From: Marinomonas sp. SBI8L
GTDB lineage: Bacteria > Pseudomonadota > Gammaproteobacteria > Pseudomonadales > Marinomonadaceae
NCBI RefSeq assembly: GCF_001624705.1
Contig: NZ_JSEO01000008.1
Coordinates: forward strand, 1 to 64,000
Direction of reading: 5' to 3'
Length of the DNA stretch: 64,000 nucleotides
Below the pieces are notes generated by a model. That model made no database searches, was not told where the DNA came from, and saw nothing but the letters and a program-made list of their open reading frames with translations. Position 1 is the stretch's first letter. Each line of letters starts with the position of its first letter. The translations under genes and the position numbers were made by a program. Shown piece after piece: positions 34,820 through 43,758 of this stretch.

Positions 34820-35371
34820 ATGAATGTTGGAGAAAGGCTTTATCAGCTAAGAAAAAATAAAAAAATATCTCAGCGTGAACTCGCTAAACGAGCAGGCATG
34901 ACTAATAGTGCCATCTCTATGATAGAGACGAATAAAGTGAGTCCGAGTATTAGTTCTCTTGAAAAGGTATTAGCGGCATTGGCCGTGCCTTTATCCAGCT
35001 TTTTTGATACTTCACAAGCGGACGAGTTAGATTATCAGGTGGTATATAAAGAAGATGATTTGCTAGATGTCAGTCATGATCAAGTGAGTAAACAGCTTGT
35101 AGGTAAACACTTCATAAAAGAACGGGCTATGTGTGCGACAGTCCAGCGTTATCCTGCTGGTGCTATCAGCGATGTGGAAGAAAACGCCAAGTTAGCAGAA
35201 AAGACAGGTTACCTGATAAAGGGCAAATTGGTTTTAGATATAAAAGGAAAAAAGCACTCACTGGAGGTGGGTGATAGTTTTTATTTTGAGTCTCACTTGC
35301 CCCACAAAATTTTCAATCATACTTATACAGAAGCTTTAATGTTTTGTGTGGCTGCAACTGCAAAAAGCTAA
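34820..35371 (+). CDS. XRE-family regulator with C-terminal cupin domain
   Basis: This 183-aa protein has an N-terminal helix-turn-helix (RLYQLRKNKKISQRELAKRAGMTNSAISMIETNKVSPSISSLEKVL) and a cupin (about 105-180; VEVGDSFYFESHLPHKIFN type). The layout is that of PuuR and similar repressors that sense polyamines or amino-acid derivatives. No polyamine or amino-acid catabolic genes lie beside it, so the target is unknown. A strong GGGAGG ribosome-binding site precedes ATG 34820. Confidence 0.88.
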   Translation: MNVGERLYQLRKNKKISQRELAKRAGMTNSAISMIETNKVSPSISSLEKVLAALAVPLSSFFDTSQADELDYQVVYKEDDLLDVSHDQVSKQLVGKHFIKERAMCATVQRYPAGAISDVEENAKLAEKTGYLIKGKLVLDIKGKKHSLEVGDSFYFESHLPHKIFNHTYTEALMFCVAATAKS

Positions 35372-35399
35372 CGTTACTTTCTAGTTATAGCGATTAGCT

Positions 35400-36173
35400 T
35401 TACGTTTTGATATTGGCGATATAGATAGCGCCTAGACCGGGCTCGCCTAATAGAATTATTTTGATTAAGTCATTGTTGCAGCGCCAAACCCTTAAACCAC
35501 TAAAAAAGTGATTTTCTGGTAAGTCCTTAAATTTAGTTTTATCCCGCATGTTATTTAAAATTGGTAGAGTTTGATTCTCGTCACCATCTTGATCAAGAAA
35601 ATAATGGTTATCAGTATTGATGCTCTCTAGGAAGCGACCATTGTATGGGCTAGGAATAACCTCTAGCTGAATGGGTTCTATCTCAGGCAAAGGCCAATGG
35701 TTGGCTGCTTGTGTAAACCTAGCCACTCTTAACTCCAAGTAAAACTCAAATTGTCTTCCTGCTGTGCTGGTAACAGGCATGACAAACTTATAGTTAAGTA
35801 TGTCTGTAGGGCAGGGCTTTACGCCAAGTCCATAGTGGTTTTTGTGGCGTGGAACTGTGTTTGGCGGTTGCTGTAGTGCTAAATGCCACTTGTTGTGGCC
35901 AAGATCTAATTCATCGAGCGAATAAATCGGCACCAGAGTTTTATTTAGGTGTTGGATTGCTGCTTGTAACAAGCTGGCTTCAATGCTCATATTAGCATCA
36001 AGCTTAGTGTAAGCCTCGCTTGTAAGATTAACTTCAACAGCATGGTTTGCTGCGTCACTTAAAAAAACGCTATCAGCATCTGGTTTTGTGGCATGCTGGT
36101 TTGAACGGGCTCTAATTTTAACCTTGTCATTTGCTTTTGCATGCATTTTTTCAAGGGCTTGAATAAATATCAC
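35400..36173 (-). CDS. Unrecognised 257-aa protein
   Basis: I do not recognise a family. The protein has no signal peptide or membrane segment. Residues 1-70 are polar, with an AKANDKVKIRARS stretch. The middle part (HYGLGVKPCPTDILNYKFVMPVTSTAGRQFEFYLELRVARF) and the end (GLRVWRCNNDLIKIILLGEPGLGAIYIANI) look like a beta-rich globular domain. The C-terminal GEPGLGAIYIA is noteworthy but is not a Walker motif. It lies on the minus strand downstream of yhbY and converges with the XRE-cupin gene. It has normal codon use and no frameshift, so it is probably real. Confidence 0.65.
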   Translation of the reverse strand: MIFIQALEKMHAKANDKVKIRARSNQHATKPDADSVFLSDAANHAVEVNLTSEAYTKLDANMSIEASLLQAAIQHLNKTLVPIYSLDELDLGHNKWHLALQQPPNTVPRHKNHYGLGVKPCPTDILNYKFVMPVTSTAGRQFEFYLELRVARFTQAANHWPLPEIEPIQLEVIPSPYNGRFLESINTDNHYFLDQDGDENQTLPILNNMRDKTKFKDLPENHFFSGLRVWRCNNDLIKIILLGEPGLGAIYIANIKT

Positions 36174-36262
36174 GACATTAATCCTAATAAAAAGCTAATG
36201 GGTAATATTGTTATCGGCACTTGTTGGTTAAAGTTTAATCAGTTGGTTTGGGGTAGGAGAAG

Positions 36263-36289
36263 AAGACTGGTGAAGGTATCACCAGTCTT
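36263..36289 (-). terminator. Hairpin after yhbY, possible terminator
   Basis: A perfect 11-bp stem AAGACTGGTGA / TCACCAGTCTT with a 5-nt loop lies nine bases past the yhbY stop on the minus strand. The following bases on that strand are CTTCTCC rather than a pure T-run, so efficiency is uncertain. Confidence 0.45.
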
Positions 36290-36297
36290 ACTAAAAA

Positions 36298-36600
36298 CTA
36301 GCGTAGTAGATTTGAAAGCTTAGGGTTTGGTTCTAATGCTTTGCGGTAAAAAAGGGCTACTTTACCAATAGTTTGTACAACTTCACATTTCATGATTTTG
36401 CTTGTTTCTGCAATAAGGTCACTGCGAACTTCACGGTCCATGATGCTAAAACGTACTTTAATGAGTTCGTGATCTTCAAGAGCGCGATCAACTTCAGTTA
36501 ATACGGCTTCTGTTAAACCATTACCTGCAATCATAACAACAGGGTTTAATGCGTGACCAATAAGTCTATATTGCTTTTTTTGAACGTTGGATATGCTCAT
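36298..36600 (-). CDS. yhbY: CRS1/YhbY-type RNA-binding protein
   Basis: This 100-aa single CRM-domain protein binds pre-50S ribosomal RNA. LIGHALNPVVMIAGNGLTEAVLTEVDRALEDHELIKVRF contains the conserved GxxG-type loop (AGNGL). Its length and divergent position next to rlmE-ftsH match E. coli yhbY. It supports ribosome assembly (family knowledge). Confidence 0.93.
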   Translation of the reverse strand: MSISNVQKKQYRLIGHALNPVVMIAGNGLTEAVLTEVDRALEDHELIKVRFSIMDREVRSDLIAETSKIMKCEVVQTIGKVALFYRKALEPNPKLSNLLR

Positions 36601-36700
36601 ATTTTAATTTTCTCATGTTTAGTTACTCCTCTTTGATGGAGGCTTTAGAGGTTAAGATATATTATAACGGAATATTGTTGAATTTAGGTATGAAGAAACC

Positions 36701-37321
36701 GTGGCAAGATCAAAAAGTAGTGAAAGCTGGATGAAAGAGCATTTTGATGACGTTTATGTAAGGCGTTCTCAGCAAGATGGCTATCGTTCACGCGCTAGTT
36801 ATAAATTAATTGAGATAAATGATAAGGACAAGTTGCTTAAATCTGGCATGAAGGTGGTAGATTTAGGTGCAGCGCCAGGTGGTTGGTCTCAAATCGCGGG
36901 GAGATTGATTGGAGACAAGGGTAAAGTTGTTGCATCGGATATTTTAGAAATGGCACCTTTGCCAGGTGTAACCTTTGTTCAAGGGGACTTTACAGAGGAT
37001 GATGTTTATCAAGAAATCCTAAAAGCGATAGGAGATGAGCATGCAGATCTTGTAATTTCAGATATGGCCCCCAATATGAGTGGTAATAGCGCTGTTGATC
37101 AGCCGCAATCCATGTATTTGGTGGAATTGGCTTTAGATATGGCTTCACAAGTTTTACGACCTGGCGGAAATTTTTTAGTAAAAGTTTTCCAAGGAGAGGG
37201 CTTTGATGAGTATTTAAAGGCAATGCGCGGCATGTTTGCTAGTGTTGTAACACGTAAACCTGATGCTTCTCGTGCGAGAAGTAGAGAAGTTTATTTGTTA
37301 GGTAGACAATTTAAAGGGTAA
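36701..37321 (+). CDS. rlmE: 23S rRNA (uridine-2'-O-)-methyltransferase
   Basis: This 206-aa SAM-dependent FtsJ enzyme methylates U2552 of 23S rRNA. The SAM motif is [12 protein letters not shown], and the K-D-K-E catalytic tetrad is supplied by the [12 protein letters not shown] and [10 protein letters not shown] segments and the late REVYLL. The only in-frame start matching the family N-terminus is GTG 36701. It precedes ftsH in the same direction with a 70-bp gap, the conserved rlmE-ftsH arrangement. Confidence 0.96.
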   Translation: MARSKSSESWMKEHFDDVYVRRSQQDGYRSRASYKLIEINDKDKLLKSGMKVVDLGAAPGGWSQIAGRLIGDKGKVVASDILEMAPLPGVTFVQGDFTEDDVYQEILKAIGDEHADLVISDMAPNMSGNSAVDQPQSMYLVELALDMASQVLRPGGNFLVKVFQGEGFDEYLKAMRGMFASVVTRKPDASRARSREVYLLGRQFKG

Positions 37322-37391
37322 ATTAGGGATGGGCTTAGAGCTGGTATATACTTGCTGAAGGTCATTTATTCAAACGTTAAGAGGTGTGCTC

Positions 37392-39368
37392 TTGAACGAT
37401 ATGCTTAAAAATATTCTGTTGTGGTTAGTAATCGCAGCCGTTTTATTAACTGTATTCAAAAATTTTAATACCACGACTGAAACAAGCCGTATGACTTATT
37501 CGTCATTCGTAAACTCAGTGCAGGACGGCAATATTGCGCGTGTTGTAATTGATGGTTATACCATCAGTGGTTCCGACAAAAATGGTGTGCCGTTTGAAAC
37601 TGTACGCCCAGCAGCAGCTGATCCAAAAATTATGGATGATCTGTTGAGTAATAATGTGGTTGTTGAAGGGCGTATGCCTGAGCAGCAAAGCATTTGGACT
37701 CAACTGCTTGTTGCGAGTTTCCCTATTTTGCTTATTTTGGCCATTTTTATGTTCTTCATGCGCCAAATGCAAGGTGGCGGTGGCGGCAAAGGCGGCCCTA
37801 TGGCATTTGGTAAGTCTAAGGCGAGATTGCTGCCTGAAGATCAGATCAAAACCACCTTTGCTGATGTCGCTGGTTGTGATGAAGCAAAAGAAGATACTAA
37901 AGAATTGGTCGACTTCTTGCGTGAGCCAAGCAAATTCCAACGCCTTGGCGGTAAAATTCCTCGTGGTATCTTGATGTGTGGACCGCCAGGTACAGGTAAA
38001 ACCTTGCTAGCGAAAGCGATTGCAGGTGAAGCCAAAGTACCTTTCTTTACCATTTCCGGTTCAGACTTTGTTGAAATGTTTGTTGGTGTCGGTGCTTCTC
38101 GTGTTCGTGATATGTTCGAACAAGCTAAGAAACACGCTCCTTGCATTATCTTTATTGATGAAATTGATGCTGTTGGCCGTAACCGTGGCTCAGGCATGGG
38201 TGGCGGTAATGATGAACGTGAACAAACATTGAACCAATTATTGGTTGAAATGGATGGCTTTGAAGGTAACGAAGGTATTATCGTTATTGCTGCTACTAAC
38301 CGTCCTGATGTATTGGACCCTGCTTTGTTACGTCCTGGTCGTTTTGACCGTCAAGTTCAGGTTGGTCTGCCAGATATTCGTGGTCGTGAACAGATTCTTA
38401 AAGTGCATTTGCGTAAAGTGCCTTGTGATGAAGATGTGAATCCAAAAAATATTGCTCGTGGTACACCTGGTTTCTCTGGTGCTGATCTTGCGAACTTGGT
38501 TAACGAAGCGGCACTGTTTGCTGCACGATCTAACCGTCGCTTGGTTAATATGGAGCAGCTAGAACTAGCTAAAGATAAAATCCTCATGGGTGCTGAACGT
38601 AAGACCATGGTGATGAAAGAAGATGAGAAGCTAAACACGGCTTATCATGAAGCTGGTCACGCTATCATTGGTTATTTGATGCCTGAGCACGATCCTGTGT
38701 ATAAGGTAACGATTATTCCTCGTGGGCGTGCTTTAGGTGTGACCATGTATCTTCCAGAAGAAGATAAGTACAGCATCAGTAAGCGTGGTTTAGAATCACA
38801 AATCTGTAGCTTGTATGGTGGACGAATTGCCGAAGAAATGATTCACGGGTTTGATGGTGTATCAACAGGTGCCTCTAATGATATTGAGCGAGCAACAAGC
38901 ATTGCCCGTAATATGGTTACTAAGTGGGGGTTATCTGCTGAACTGGGTCCATTTGCTTATGAAGAAGATGATAATAACGGTGGTTTTATCGCAACTTCAA
39001 CTGGCAGTAAAGCTAACTACTTCTCACCTGAAACAGGCATGCGTATTGACGCAGAAGTAAAAGATATTATTAGTACTTGCTACCAGAAAGCGACACAAAT
39101 CCTAGAGGACAACCGTTCTAAGCTGGATGTGATGGCTGATGCTTTGATGCAATATGAAACTATTGATGCTAAGCAAATTAAAGAGATTATGGATGGTAAC
39201 AAGCCATCTGCGCCTGAAGGTTGGTCTGACTCTAATGGTGATGAGCCAACTGCTGGCGGTAATGCGCCAAAAGAGACTGTTGATCTAAATACTGGTGAAA
39301 TTAAAGATGAAAATGGTTTTACGGATGCGCCTGATGCGGCAAATCCTAAAACTAGCGGAGAGAGCTAA
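37392..39368 (+). CDS. ftsH: ATP-dependent zinc metalloprotease FtsH
   Basis: This membrane AAA+ protease of about 658 aa degrades unassembled membrane proteins and regulators such as LpxC and sigma-32. Two membrane segments (about 7-24 and 100-120) bracket a small periplasmic domain. Walker A is GPPGTGKT, Walker [13 protein letters not shown] around [17 protein letters not shown], and the zinc motif HEAGH. The start is most likely TTG 37392, giving [15 protein letters not shown], which matches homologous N-termini, with AGAGG seven bases upstream. GTG 37386 is possible but crowds that site. Confidence 0.96.
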   Translation: MNDMLKNILLWLVIAAVLLTVFKNFNTTTETSRMTYSSFVNSVQDGNIARVVIDGYTISGSDKNGVPFETVRPAAADPKIMDDLLSNNVVVEGRMPEQQSIWTQLLVASFPILLILAIFMFFMRQMQGGGGGKGGPMAFGKSKARLLPEDQIKTTFADVAGCDEAKEDTKELVDFLREPSKFQRLGGKIPRGILMCGPPGTGKTLLAKAIAGEAKVPFFTISGSDFVEMFVGVGASRVRDMFEQAKKHAPCIIFIDEIDAVGRNRGSGMGGGNDEREQTLNQLLVEMDGFEGNEGIIVIAATNRPDVLDPALLRPGRFDRQVQVGLPDIRGREQILKVHLRKVPCDEDVNPKNIARGTPGFSGADLANLVNEAALFAARSNRRLVNMEQLELAKDKILMGAERKTMVMKEDEKLNTAYHEAGHAIIGYLMPEHDPVYKVTIIPRGRALGVTMYLPEEDKYSISKRGLESQICSLYGGRIAEEMIHGFDGVSTGASNDIERATSIARNMVTKWGLSAELGPFAYEEDDNNGGFIATSTGSKANYFSPETGMRIDAEVKDIISTCYQKATQILEDNRSKLDVMADALMQYETIDAKQIKEIMDGNKPSAPEGWSDSNGDEPTAGGNAPKETVDLNTGEIKDENGFTDAPDAANPKTSGES

Positions 39369-39426
39369 GCGCTCTCTTTGCTTATCTGTTTAAACTGGTT
39401 TTTATTTAAGAGAGATAGGGAGCCTG

Positions 39427-40260
39427 ATGGCTGTTACTATTTTTGGGGATAAGTCACTCGACTTATCCCGTCCTCAGATCATGGGTATCTTAAATGTTAC
39501 CCCTGATTCCTTTTCCGATGGTGGATCATTCTCCAACCTTGATGATGCTCTTTTTCAGACCCAGAAAATGCTGTCTGAAGGTGCCTCAATTATTGATGTT
39601 GGTGGTGAGTCGACAAGACCTGGCGCATCTCCTGTTTCATTAGAAGAAGAGTTGGGCCGAGTAATACCTGTTGTTGCAGCCATTAAATCTCGCTTTGATG
39701 TTGTTGTATCTGTAGATACTAGCTCAGCTCAGGTAATGACTGAGGGTGCAAAGCAAGGGGCTGGTCTAATTAATGATGTACGTGCTTTAACGCGTGATGG
39801 TGCATTGGACGCTGCTGTGGAGACAGGTTTGCCCGTATGTTTAATGCATATGCAAGGTAGCCCTGAATCAATGCAGATGAATCCAAACTATTCTGCAGTT
39901 TATAACGAAGTTATTAGTTTCTTGTTAGAGAGGGCGAGGGTTTGTCAGGCATTAGGAATGAAGCCTGAGCAGATACTGTTGGATCCAGGTATCGGTTTTG
40001 GTAAAACCTTAGAGCATAACCTTGAGCTGTTAAATAATATCGACCAAATTTTAAGTCATGGTTTTGATGTGCTGATTGGTGCTTCACGAAAAAGCATGAT
40101 AGGTCAGGTGTTGAATGCAGACGTTCAAGATAGATTGTTTGGCACTTTAGGTGCCCATGCTGCGGCTTTTTCAAAGGGCGCAAGTATTTTTAGGGTGCAT
40201 GATGTGAAACCTCACCATGACATGCTAGAACTCATGTATCGAATTAAGAGAGAAGAATAA
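39427..40260 (+). CDS. folP: Dihydropteroate synthase
   Basis: This 277-aa TIM-barrel enzyme joins p-aminobenzoate to the pterin pyrophosphate in folate synthesis and is the sulfonamide target. Motifs are GILNVTPDSFSDGG (first Pterin-binding signature), GGESTRPGA (second), DVRALTRDGAL, DPGIGFGKT and GASRKSMIG. GGGAG precedes ATG 39427. The stop is immediately followed by the glmM start, so the two are co-translated. Confidence 0.97.
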   Translation: MAVTIFGDKSLDLSRPQIMGILNVTPDSFSDGGSFSNLDDALFQTQKMLSEGASIIDVGGESTRPGASPVSLEEELGRVIPVVAAIKSRFDVVVSVDTSSAQVMTEGAKQGAGLINDVRALTRDGALDAAVETGLPVCLMHMQGSPESMQMNPNYSAVYNEVISFLLERARVCQALGMKPEQILLDPGIGFGKTLEHNLELLNNIDQILSHGFDVLIGASRKSMIGQVLNADVQDRLFGTLGAHAAAFSKGASIFRVHDVKPHHDMLELMYRIKREE

Positions 40261-41598
40261 ATGCGTAAATATTTTGGCACAGATGGTATTCGCGGCAGAG
40301 TCGGTGAAGGTGCGATTACTCCTGAATTTATGTTGAAACTTGGCTGGGCAGCAGGGCAAGTATTTAAAGAGCATGGTAAAAAAGTTGTAATCGGTAAGGA
40401 TACTCGTATTTCTGGTTATATGTTTGAGTCTGCTTTAGAGGCTGGTTTGGTTGCCGCTGGTGTTGATGTGCGTTTAGTTGGACCTATGCCGACACCTGCT
40501 ATTGCTTATCTTACACGTACTTTTCGTGCAAGTGCGGGTATTGTAATTAGCGCATCTCACAACCCTTATACAGATAATGGTATTAAGTTTTTTTCTGCTG
40601 AAGGCACAAAATTGTCTGATGAGATAGAAGAGAAGATAGAATATTACGTGGATCAGCCTTTAGTTGTTGTGCCATCTGATCAGATAGGGCGTGCTAAGCG
40701 TATTGATGATGCAGCTGGTCGTTATATTGAATATTGTAAAGGTACTTTCCCAATTGGGTTGCAGCTTAATGGTCTTAAAATTGTGGTTGATTGCGCTGAT
40801 GGTGCAACTTATCACATTGCGCCGAGAGTGTTTACTGAGCTTGGTGCTGATGTCATTGTTCTTGGTGATAAGCCTGACGGTCTAAATATTAATGAGAATA
40901 GTGGTGCAACCAAGCCAGAGTTAATGCGTGAGAAGGTATTAGAGGAAAAAGCTGATATTGGGATTGCGTTAGATGGCGATGGCGATCGTTTGATCATGGT
41001 TGATGCCGATGGCGAAGTGCGTGACGGTGATGATGTACTGTACGTTATTGCAAACCATTTAAGAAATATTGGTAAGTTCAGTGGTGGCGTAGTTGGTACT
41101 CTGATGAGTAATTTTGGTCTGGAGCTAGCTTTTTCAGAACAAGGGATAGGTTTTGGGCGTGCTTCTGTTGGCGATAGGTTTGTGAACGAAAAATTAACTC
41201 AGCTTGGTTGGGTGTTGGGTGGTGAACCTTCTGGCCACATTGTCTGTCGTTCAATTACAACTACTGGTGATGGTATAGTTGCTGCTCTGCAAGTTTTGCA
41301 AGCAATGGTTGAAGAAGAGAAAACTTTGACAGAGCTCTTGCAGGGCTTTAGTAAATTCCCTCAAAGGCTAAAGAATATCCGCGTAAAAACACGCTTTTCA
41401 CCTGCAGAAGTGCCTCAATTGCAGCAAGCTATTGCTCTAGCCAATGAAAAGTTAAATGGTTCGGGAAGAGTCTTGTTGAGGGCTTCAGGAACCGAGCCTT
41501 TGGTTCGCGTTATGGTTGAAGGTGATGATTCAGCCTTGGTTGATGAGTTGGTTGAATCTTTAGCGAATGAAGTAGAAGCGTACTCAAAAGCACTTTAA
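40261..41598 (+). CDS. glmM: Phosphoglucosamine mutase
   Basis: This 445-aa enzyme converts glucosamine-6-phosphate to glucosamine-1-phosphate for cell-wall and LPS precursors. FGTDGIRG is the N-terminal signature, the phosphoserine loop is [17 protein letters not shown], the metal loop is [10 protein letters not shown], and GEPSGHI and [11 protein letters not shown] complete the active site. It abuts folP with no gap, in the conserved ftsH-folP-glmM-tpiA-secG order. Confidence 0.97.
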   Translation: MRKYFGTDGIRGRVGEGAITPEFMLKLGWAAGQVFKEHGKKVVIGKDTRISGYMFESALEAGLVAAGVDVRLVGPMPTPAIAYLTRTFRASAGIVISASHNPYTDNGIKFFSAEGTKLSDEIEEKIEYYVDQPLVVVPSDQIGRAKRIDDAAGRYIEYCKGTFPIGLQLNGLKIVVDCADGATYHIAPRVFTELGADVIVLGDKPDGLNINENSGATKPELMREKVLEEKADIGIALDGDGDRLIMVDADGEVRDGDDVLYVIANHLRNIGKFSGGVVGTLMSNFGLELAFSEQGIGFGRASVGDRFVNEKLTQLGWVLGGEPSGHIVCRSITTTGDGIVAALQVLQAMVEEEKTLTELLQGFSKFPQRLKNIRVKTRFSPAEVPQLQQAIALANEKLNGSGRVLLRASGTEPLVRVMVEGDDSALVDELVESLANEVEAYSKAL

Positions 41599-41663
41599 TT
41601 TCTTAATTTGCTGAGACTTCTTGGTTAAAAAATAAATCATATTAAACAAATACTTGAAAACAA

Positions 41664-41689
41664 GGCGGCATTTCATTAGAATTGCCGCC
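41664..41689 (+). other. GC-rich hairpin in the tpiA leader
   Basis: GGCGGCA (41664-41670) pairs with TGCCGCC (41683-41689) across a 12-nt loop, 20 bp before the tpiA start. There is no T-run, so it is a leader structure or a weak attenuation/stability element rather than a normal terminator. Confidence 0.4.
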
Positions 41690-41709
41690 TCAAAATAAGA
41701 GGTGCAAGA

Positions 41710-42462
41710 ATGGCTCGCCAAAAAATTGTTGCAGGAAATTGGAAGATGAATGGTTCTTCGGAATCAATTAATCAGCTTGTTGTTTGCTTAAACGCTGCAA
41801 TAGAAAATACTCCTGTGGAAGTTGTGGTTGCTCCATCTTTCCCTTATTTAGCGCAAGTGGATAACTTGTTAGAGAAAAGCTCTATCAAAATGGCTTCTCA
41901 AAACGTATCCGAGCAAGGCTCTGGTGCATTCACTGGTGAAGTAAGTATCTCAATGTTGCAAGATTTTGCAGTAGATTATGTTTTGATTGGGCATTCTGAG
42001 CGTCGCTCGATTTATGGTGAAACAGATCAGGTGATTGCTGAAAAAGCGAAAGCGCTTTTAGCAACTGAGCTGACTCCAGTTCTCTGTATTGGAGAAAGCC
42101 TTGAGCAGCGTGAGCAAAACATTACTTTAGATGTGTGTTTTTCTCAAATTGACGCTGTGCTAAACCTTGTTGGTGTTAATGCGTTTGAACAAGTTGTCAT
42201 TGCATATGAGCCAGTTTGGGCAATAGGTACAGGGCTTTCTGCTTCTGCTGAGCAGGCTCAAGAAGTGCATAAAGCAATTCGTGAGCACATTGCTAAATCT
42301 GATGAAGTAGTTAGCGAAAAAGTAAGAATTATTTATGGTGGTAGCGTAAAATCGAGCTCAAGCTCTGACTTGTTCGCTATGCCAGATATAGATGGAGCCC
42401 TTGTTGGGGGTGCATCTTTAAAAGTTGAAGAATTTATTGGTATTGTGAAATCTGCAGGTTAA
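41710..42462 (+). CDS. tpiA: Triose-phosphate isomerase
   Basis: This 250-aa glycolytic TIM barrel interconverts dihydroxyacetone phosphate and glyceraldehyde-3-phosphate. The substrate-binding Asn/Lys are in GNWKMNG, the electrophilic His in LIGHSERR, the catalytic Glu in AYEPVWAIGTG, and the phosphate loop in YGGSVKSSS. Length is normal. The stop is directly followed by the secG start. Confidence 0.97.
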   Translation: MARQKIVAGNWKMNGSSESINQLVVCLNAAIENTPVEVVVAPSFPYLAQVDNLLEKSSIKMASQNVSEQGSGAFTGEVSISMLQDFAVDYVLIGHSERRSIYGETDQVIAEKAKALLATELTPVLCIGESLEQREQNITLDVCFSQIDAVLNLVGVNAFEQVVIAYEPVWAIGTGLSASAEQAQEVHKAIREHIAKSDEVVSEKVRIIYGGSVKSSSSSDLFAMPDIDGALVGGASLKVEEFIGIVKSAG

Positions 42463-42819
42463 ATGATGGAAGCTTTGGTTTTAGTTGTACACGTGTTAGC
42501 TGCTATTGCGATTATTGGTTTGGTGTTACTGCAGCAAGGTAAAGGTGCTGATGCCGGAGCTTCTTTCGGTGGTGGTGCTTCGCAAACTGTGTTTGGTAGT
42601 CAAGGTGGCGGTAGCTTCTTTGGTAAACTGACAGCTTTATTTGCATTAGTATTTTTCTTAACAAGTTTTGGTCTTGCTTATGTGGCAAGTCAGCAAGCTA
42701 AGCAAGTTTCTGGTCAATTAGACTTTGTGCCTGCTGTTGAAGAAATTCAAGATACAGTAACTGTTCCTGATTTGGCTGAGCCTCAAGCTGGCAATTCAGA
42801 TGTTCCTGTAGTTGAGTAA
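42463..42819 (+). CDS. secG: Preprotein translocase subunit SecG
   Basis: This 118-aa protein of the SecYEG channel has two membrane helices (about 4-22 and 55-75) linked by the family signature LQQGKGADAGASFGGGASQTVFGSQGGGSFFGKLT. The acidic, low-complexity C-terminal tail is typical. It begins with no gap after tpiA and is followed by tRNA-Leu, an arrangement common in gammaproteobacteria. Confidence 0.95.
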   Translation: MMEALVLVVHVLAAIAIIGLVLLQQGKGADAGASFGGGASQTVFGSQGGGSFFGKLTALFALVFFLTSFGLAYVASQQAKQVSGQLDFVPAVEEIQDTVTVPDLAEPQAGNSDVPVVE

Positions 42820-42851
42820 ACTTACCTTTTAATAGGTTAAGTTTTTGGTAT

Positions 42852-42937
42852 GCCGATGTGGTGGAATTGGTAGACACGCCACCTTGAGGGGGTGGTGGCC
42901 TAAGGCTGTGCCGGTTCGAGTCCGGCCATCGGTACCA
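42852..42937 (+). tRNA. tRNA-Leu (anticodon GAG)
   Basis: This 86-nt gene has acceptor GCCGATG pairing with CATCGGT, an anticodon stem CCACC/GGTGG around loop TTGAGGG with anticodon GAG, the long variable arm expected of tRNA-Leu, a TTCGAGT T-loop in a GCCGG/CCGGC stem, and an encoded CCA end. Confidence 0.96.
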
Positions 42938-42982
42938 ATGTTGATTTGTAGTGATTATGTGTGTATGATGTGCACACTTTGA

Positions 42983-43059
42983 CGCGGGGTGGAGCAGTTT
43001 GGTAGCTCGTCGGGCTCATAACCCGAAGGCCGTAGGTTCGAATCCTGCCCCCGCAACCA
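42983..43059 (+). tRNA. Initiator tRNA-fMet (anticodon CAT)
   Basis: This 77-nt gene has the initiator hallmarks: an unpaired C1-A72 at the acceptor end (CGCGGGG with CCCCGCA), three G-C pairs in the anticodon stem (CGGGCTCATAACCCG), anticodon CAT, and encoded CCA. It lies upstream of rimP-nusA, as metY does in E. coli. Confidence 0.96.
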
Positions 43060-43168
43060 TTGTGTATTGATCTTTCTAAAGGGGTCTGTTTACACAAAAG
43101 AATTCCAACTTGCTTGATGCTAAATCTCAAGTAAGACAATGAGTTAGATTATTCTGATTCATTTGAAG

Positions 43169-43189
43169 AACCCCTTTATGGGGTTTTTT
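43169..43189 (+). terminator. Intrinsic terminator after the tRNA pair
   Basis: AACCCC / GGGGTT stem with a TTTAT loop, followed by six Ts. It is the first of two terminators ahead of rimP. Confidence 0.82.
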
Positions 43190-43210
43190 GTTATCTGGAT
43201 ATAATAAAAT

Positions 43211-43230
43211 GGGCCTAGAGCCCGTTTTTT
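43211..43230 (+). terminator. Second terminator upstream of rimP
   Basis: GGGC / GCCC stem with a CTAGA loop, then a G and six Ts. It lies 40 bp before the rimP start and would act as backup or as an attenuator in the nusA operon leader. Confidence 0.6.
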
Positions 43231-43269
43231 GTTTCTGAACTTTGACATTTGTTAAATCGGAGAAAGTGA

Positions 43270-43731
43270 TTGTCTAGCAAAGATACTATATTAGAGGGCT
43301 TTATTCGTCCTGTAGTAGAAGGACTTGGCTACCGTTTTTGGGGGTTGGAATATATCTCTCAAGGTAAAGATTCGGTGTTAAGAGTGTTTATAGAGAGTGA
43401 CTCTGAAAATGGCACTGATATCGAGGATTGTGCCAAAGTTAGTCGACAAGTGAGTTCTATCTTGGATGTTGAGGACCCAATTACTGGTGAGTATAGCCTT
43501 GAGGTTTCATCACCTGGTCTTGATCGTCCATTATTTGATTTGACTCAATTTGAGGAATACATCGGAGCGATAGTGTCGCTGCGTTTACGTGTGCCATTTG
43601 ATGGGCGACGTAAGTTCAAAGGTCAGTTGACAGCCGTTGAAGGGGAAGACGTTGTATTGCGTGTAGATCAAGAAGAGTACCTGTTGCCAATTGATCTAAT
43701 TGATAAAGCCAACGTTGTTCCAGTATTTTAA
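43270..43731 (+). CDS. rimP: Ribosome maturation factor RimP
   Basis: This 153-aa two-domain protein is needed for 30S assembly. [27 protein letters not shown] is the N-terminal signature and [12 protein letters not shown] the family motif, with an Sm-like C-terminal domain ([21 protein letters not shown]). Start TTG 43270 is preferred, with GGAG a few bases upstream. It is the first gene of the rimP-nusA-infB-rbfA-truB-rpsO-pnp block. Confidence 0.95.
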   Translation: MSSKDTILEGFIRPVVEGLGYRFWGLEYISQGKDSVLRVFIESDSENGTDIEDCAKVSRQVSSILDVEDPITGEYSLEVSSPGLDRPLFDLTQFEEYIGAIVSLRLRVPFDGRRKFKGQLTAVEGEDVVLRVDQEEYLLPIDLIDKANVVPVF

Positions 43732-43758
43732 TTTACCCTTTAAAGAGAGGCTAAAAGG

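Noticed and set aside
42900-43139. 79-aa minus-strand frame containing GCGGRIRTYGLRVMSPTSYQTAPPR
   Set aside because: It is the well-known false frame antisense to tRNA genes; it covers tRNA-Leu and tRNA-fMet.
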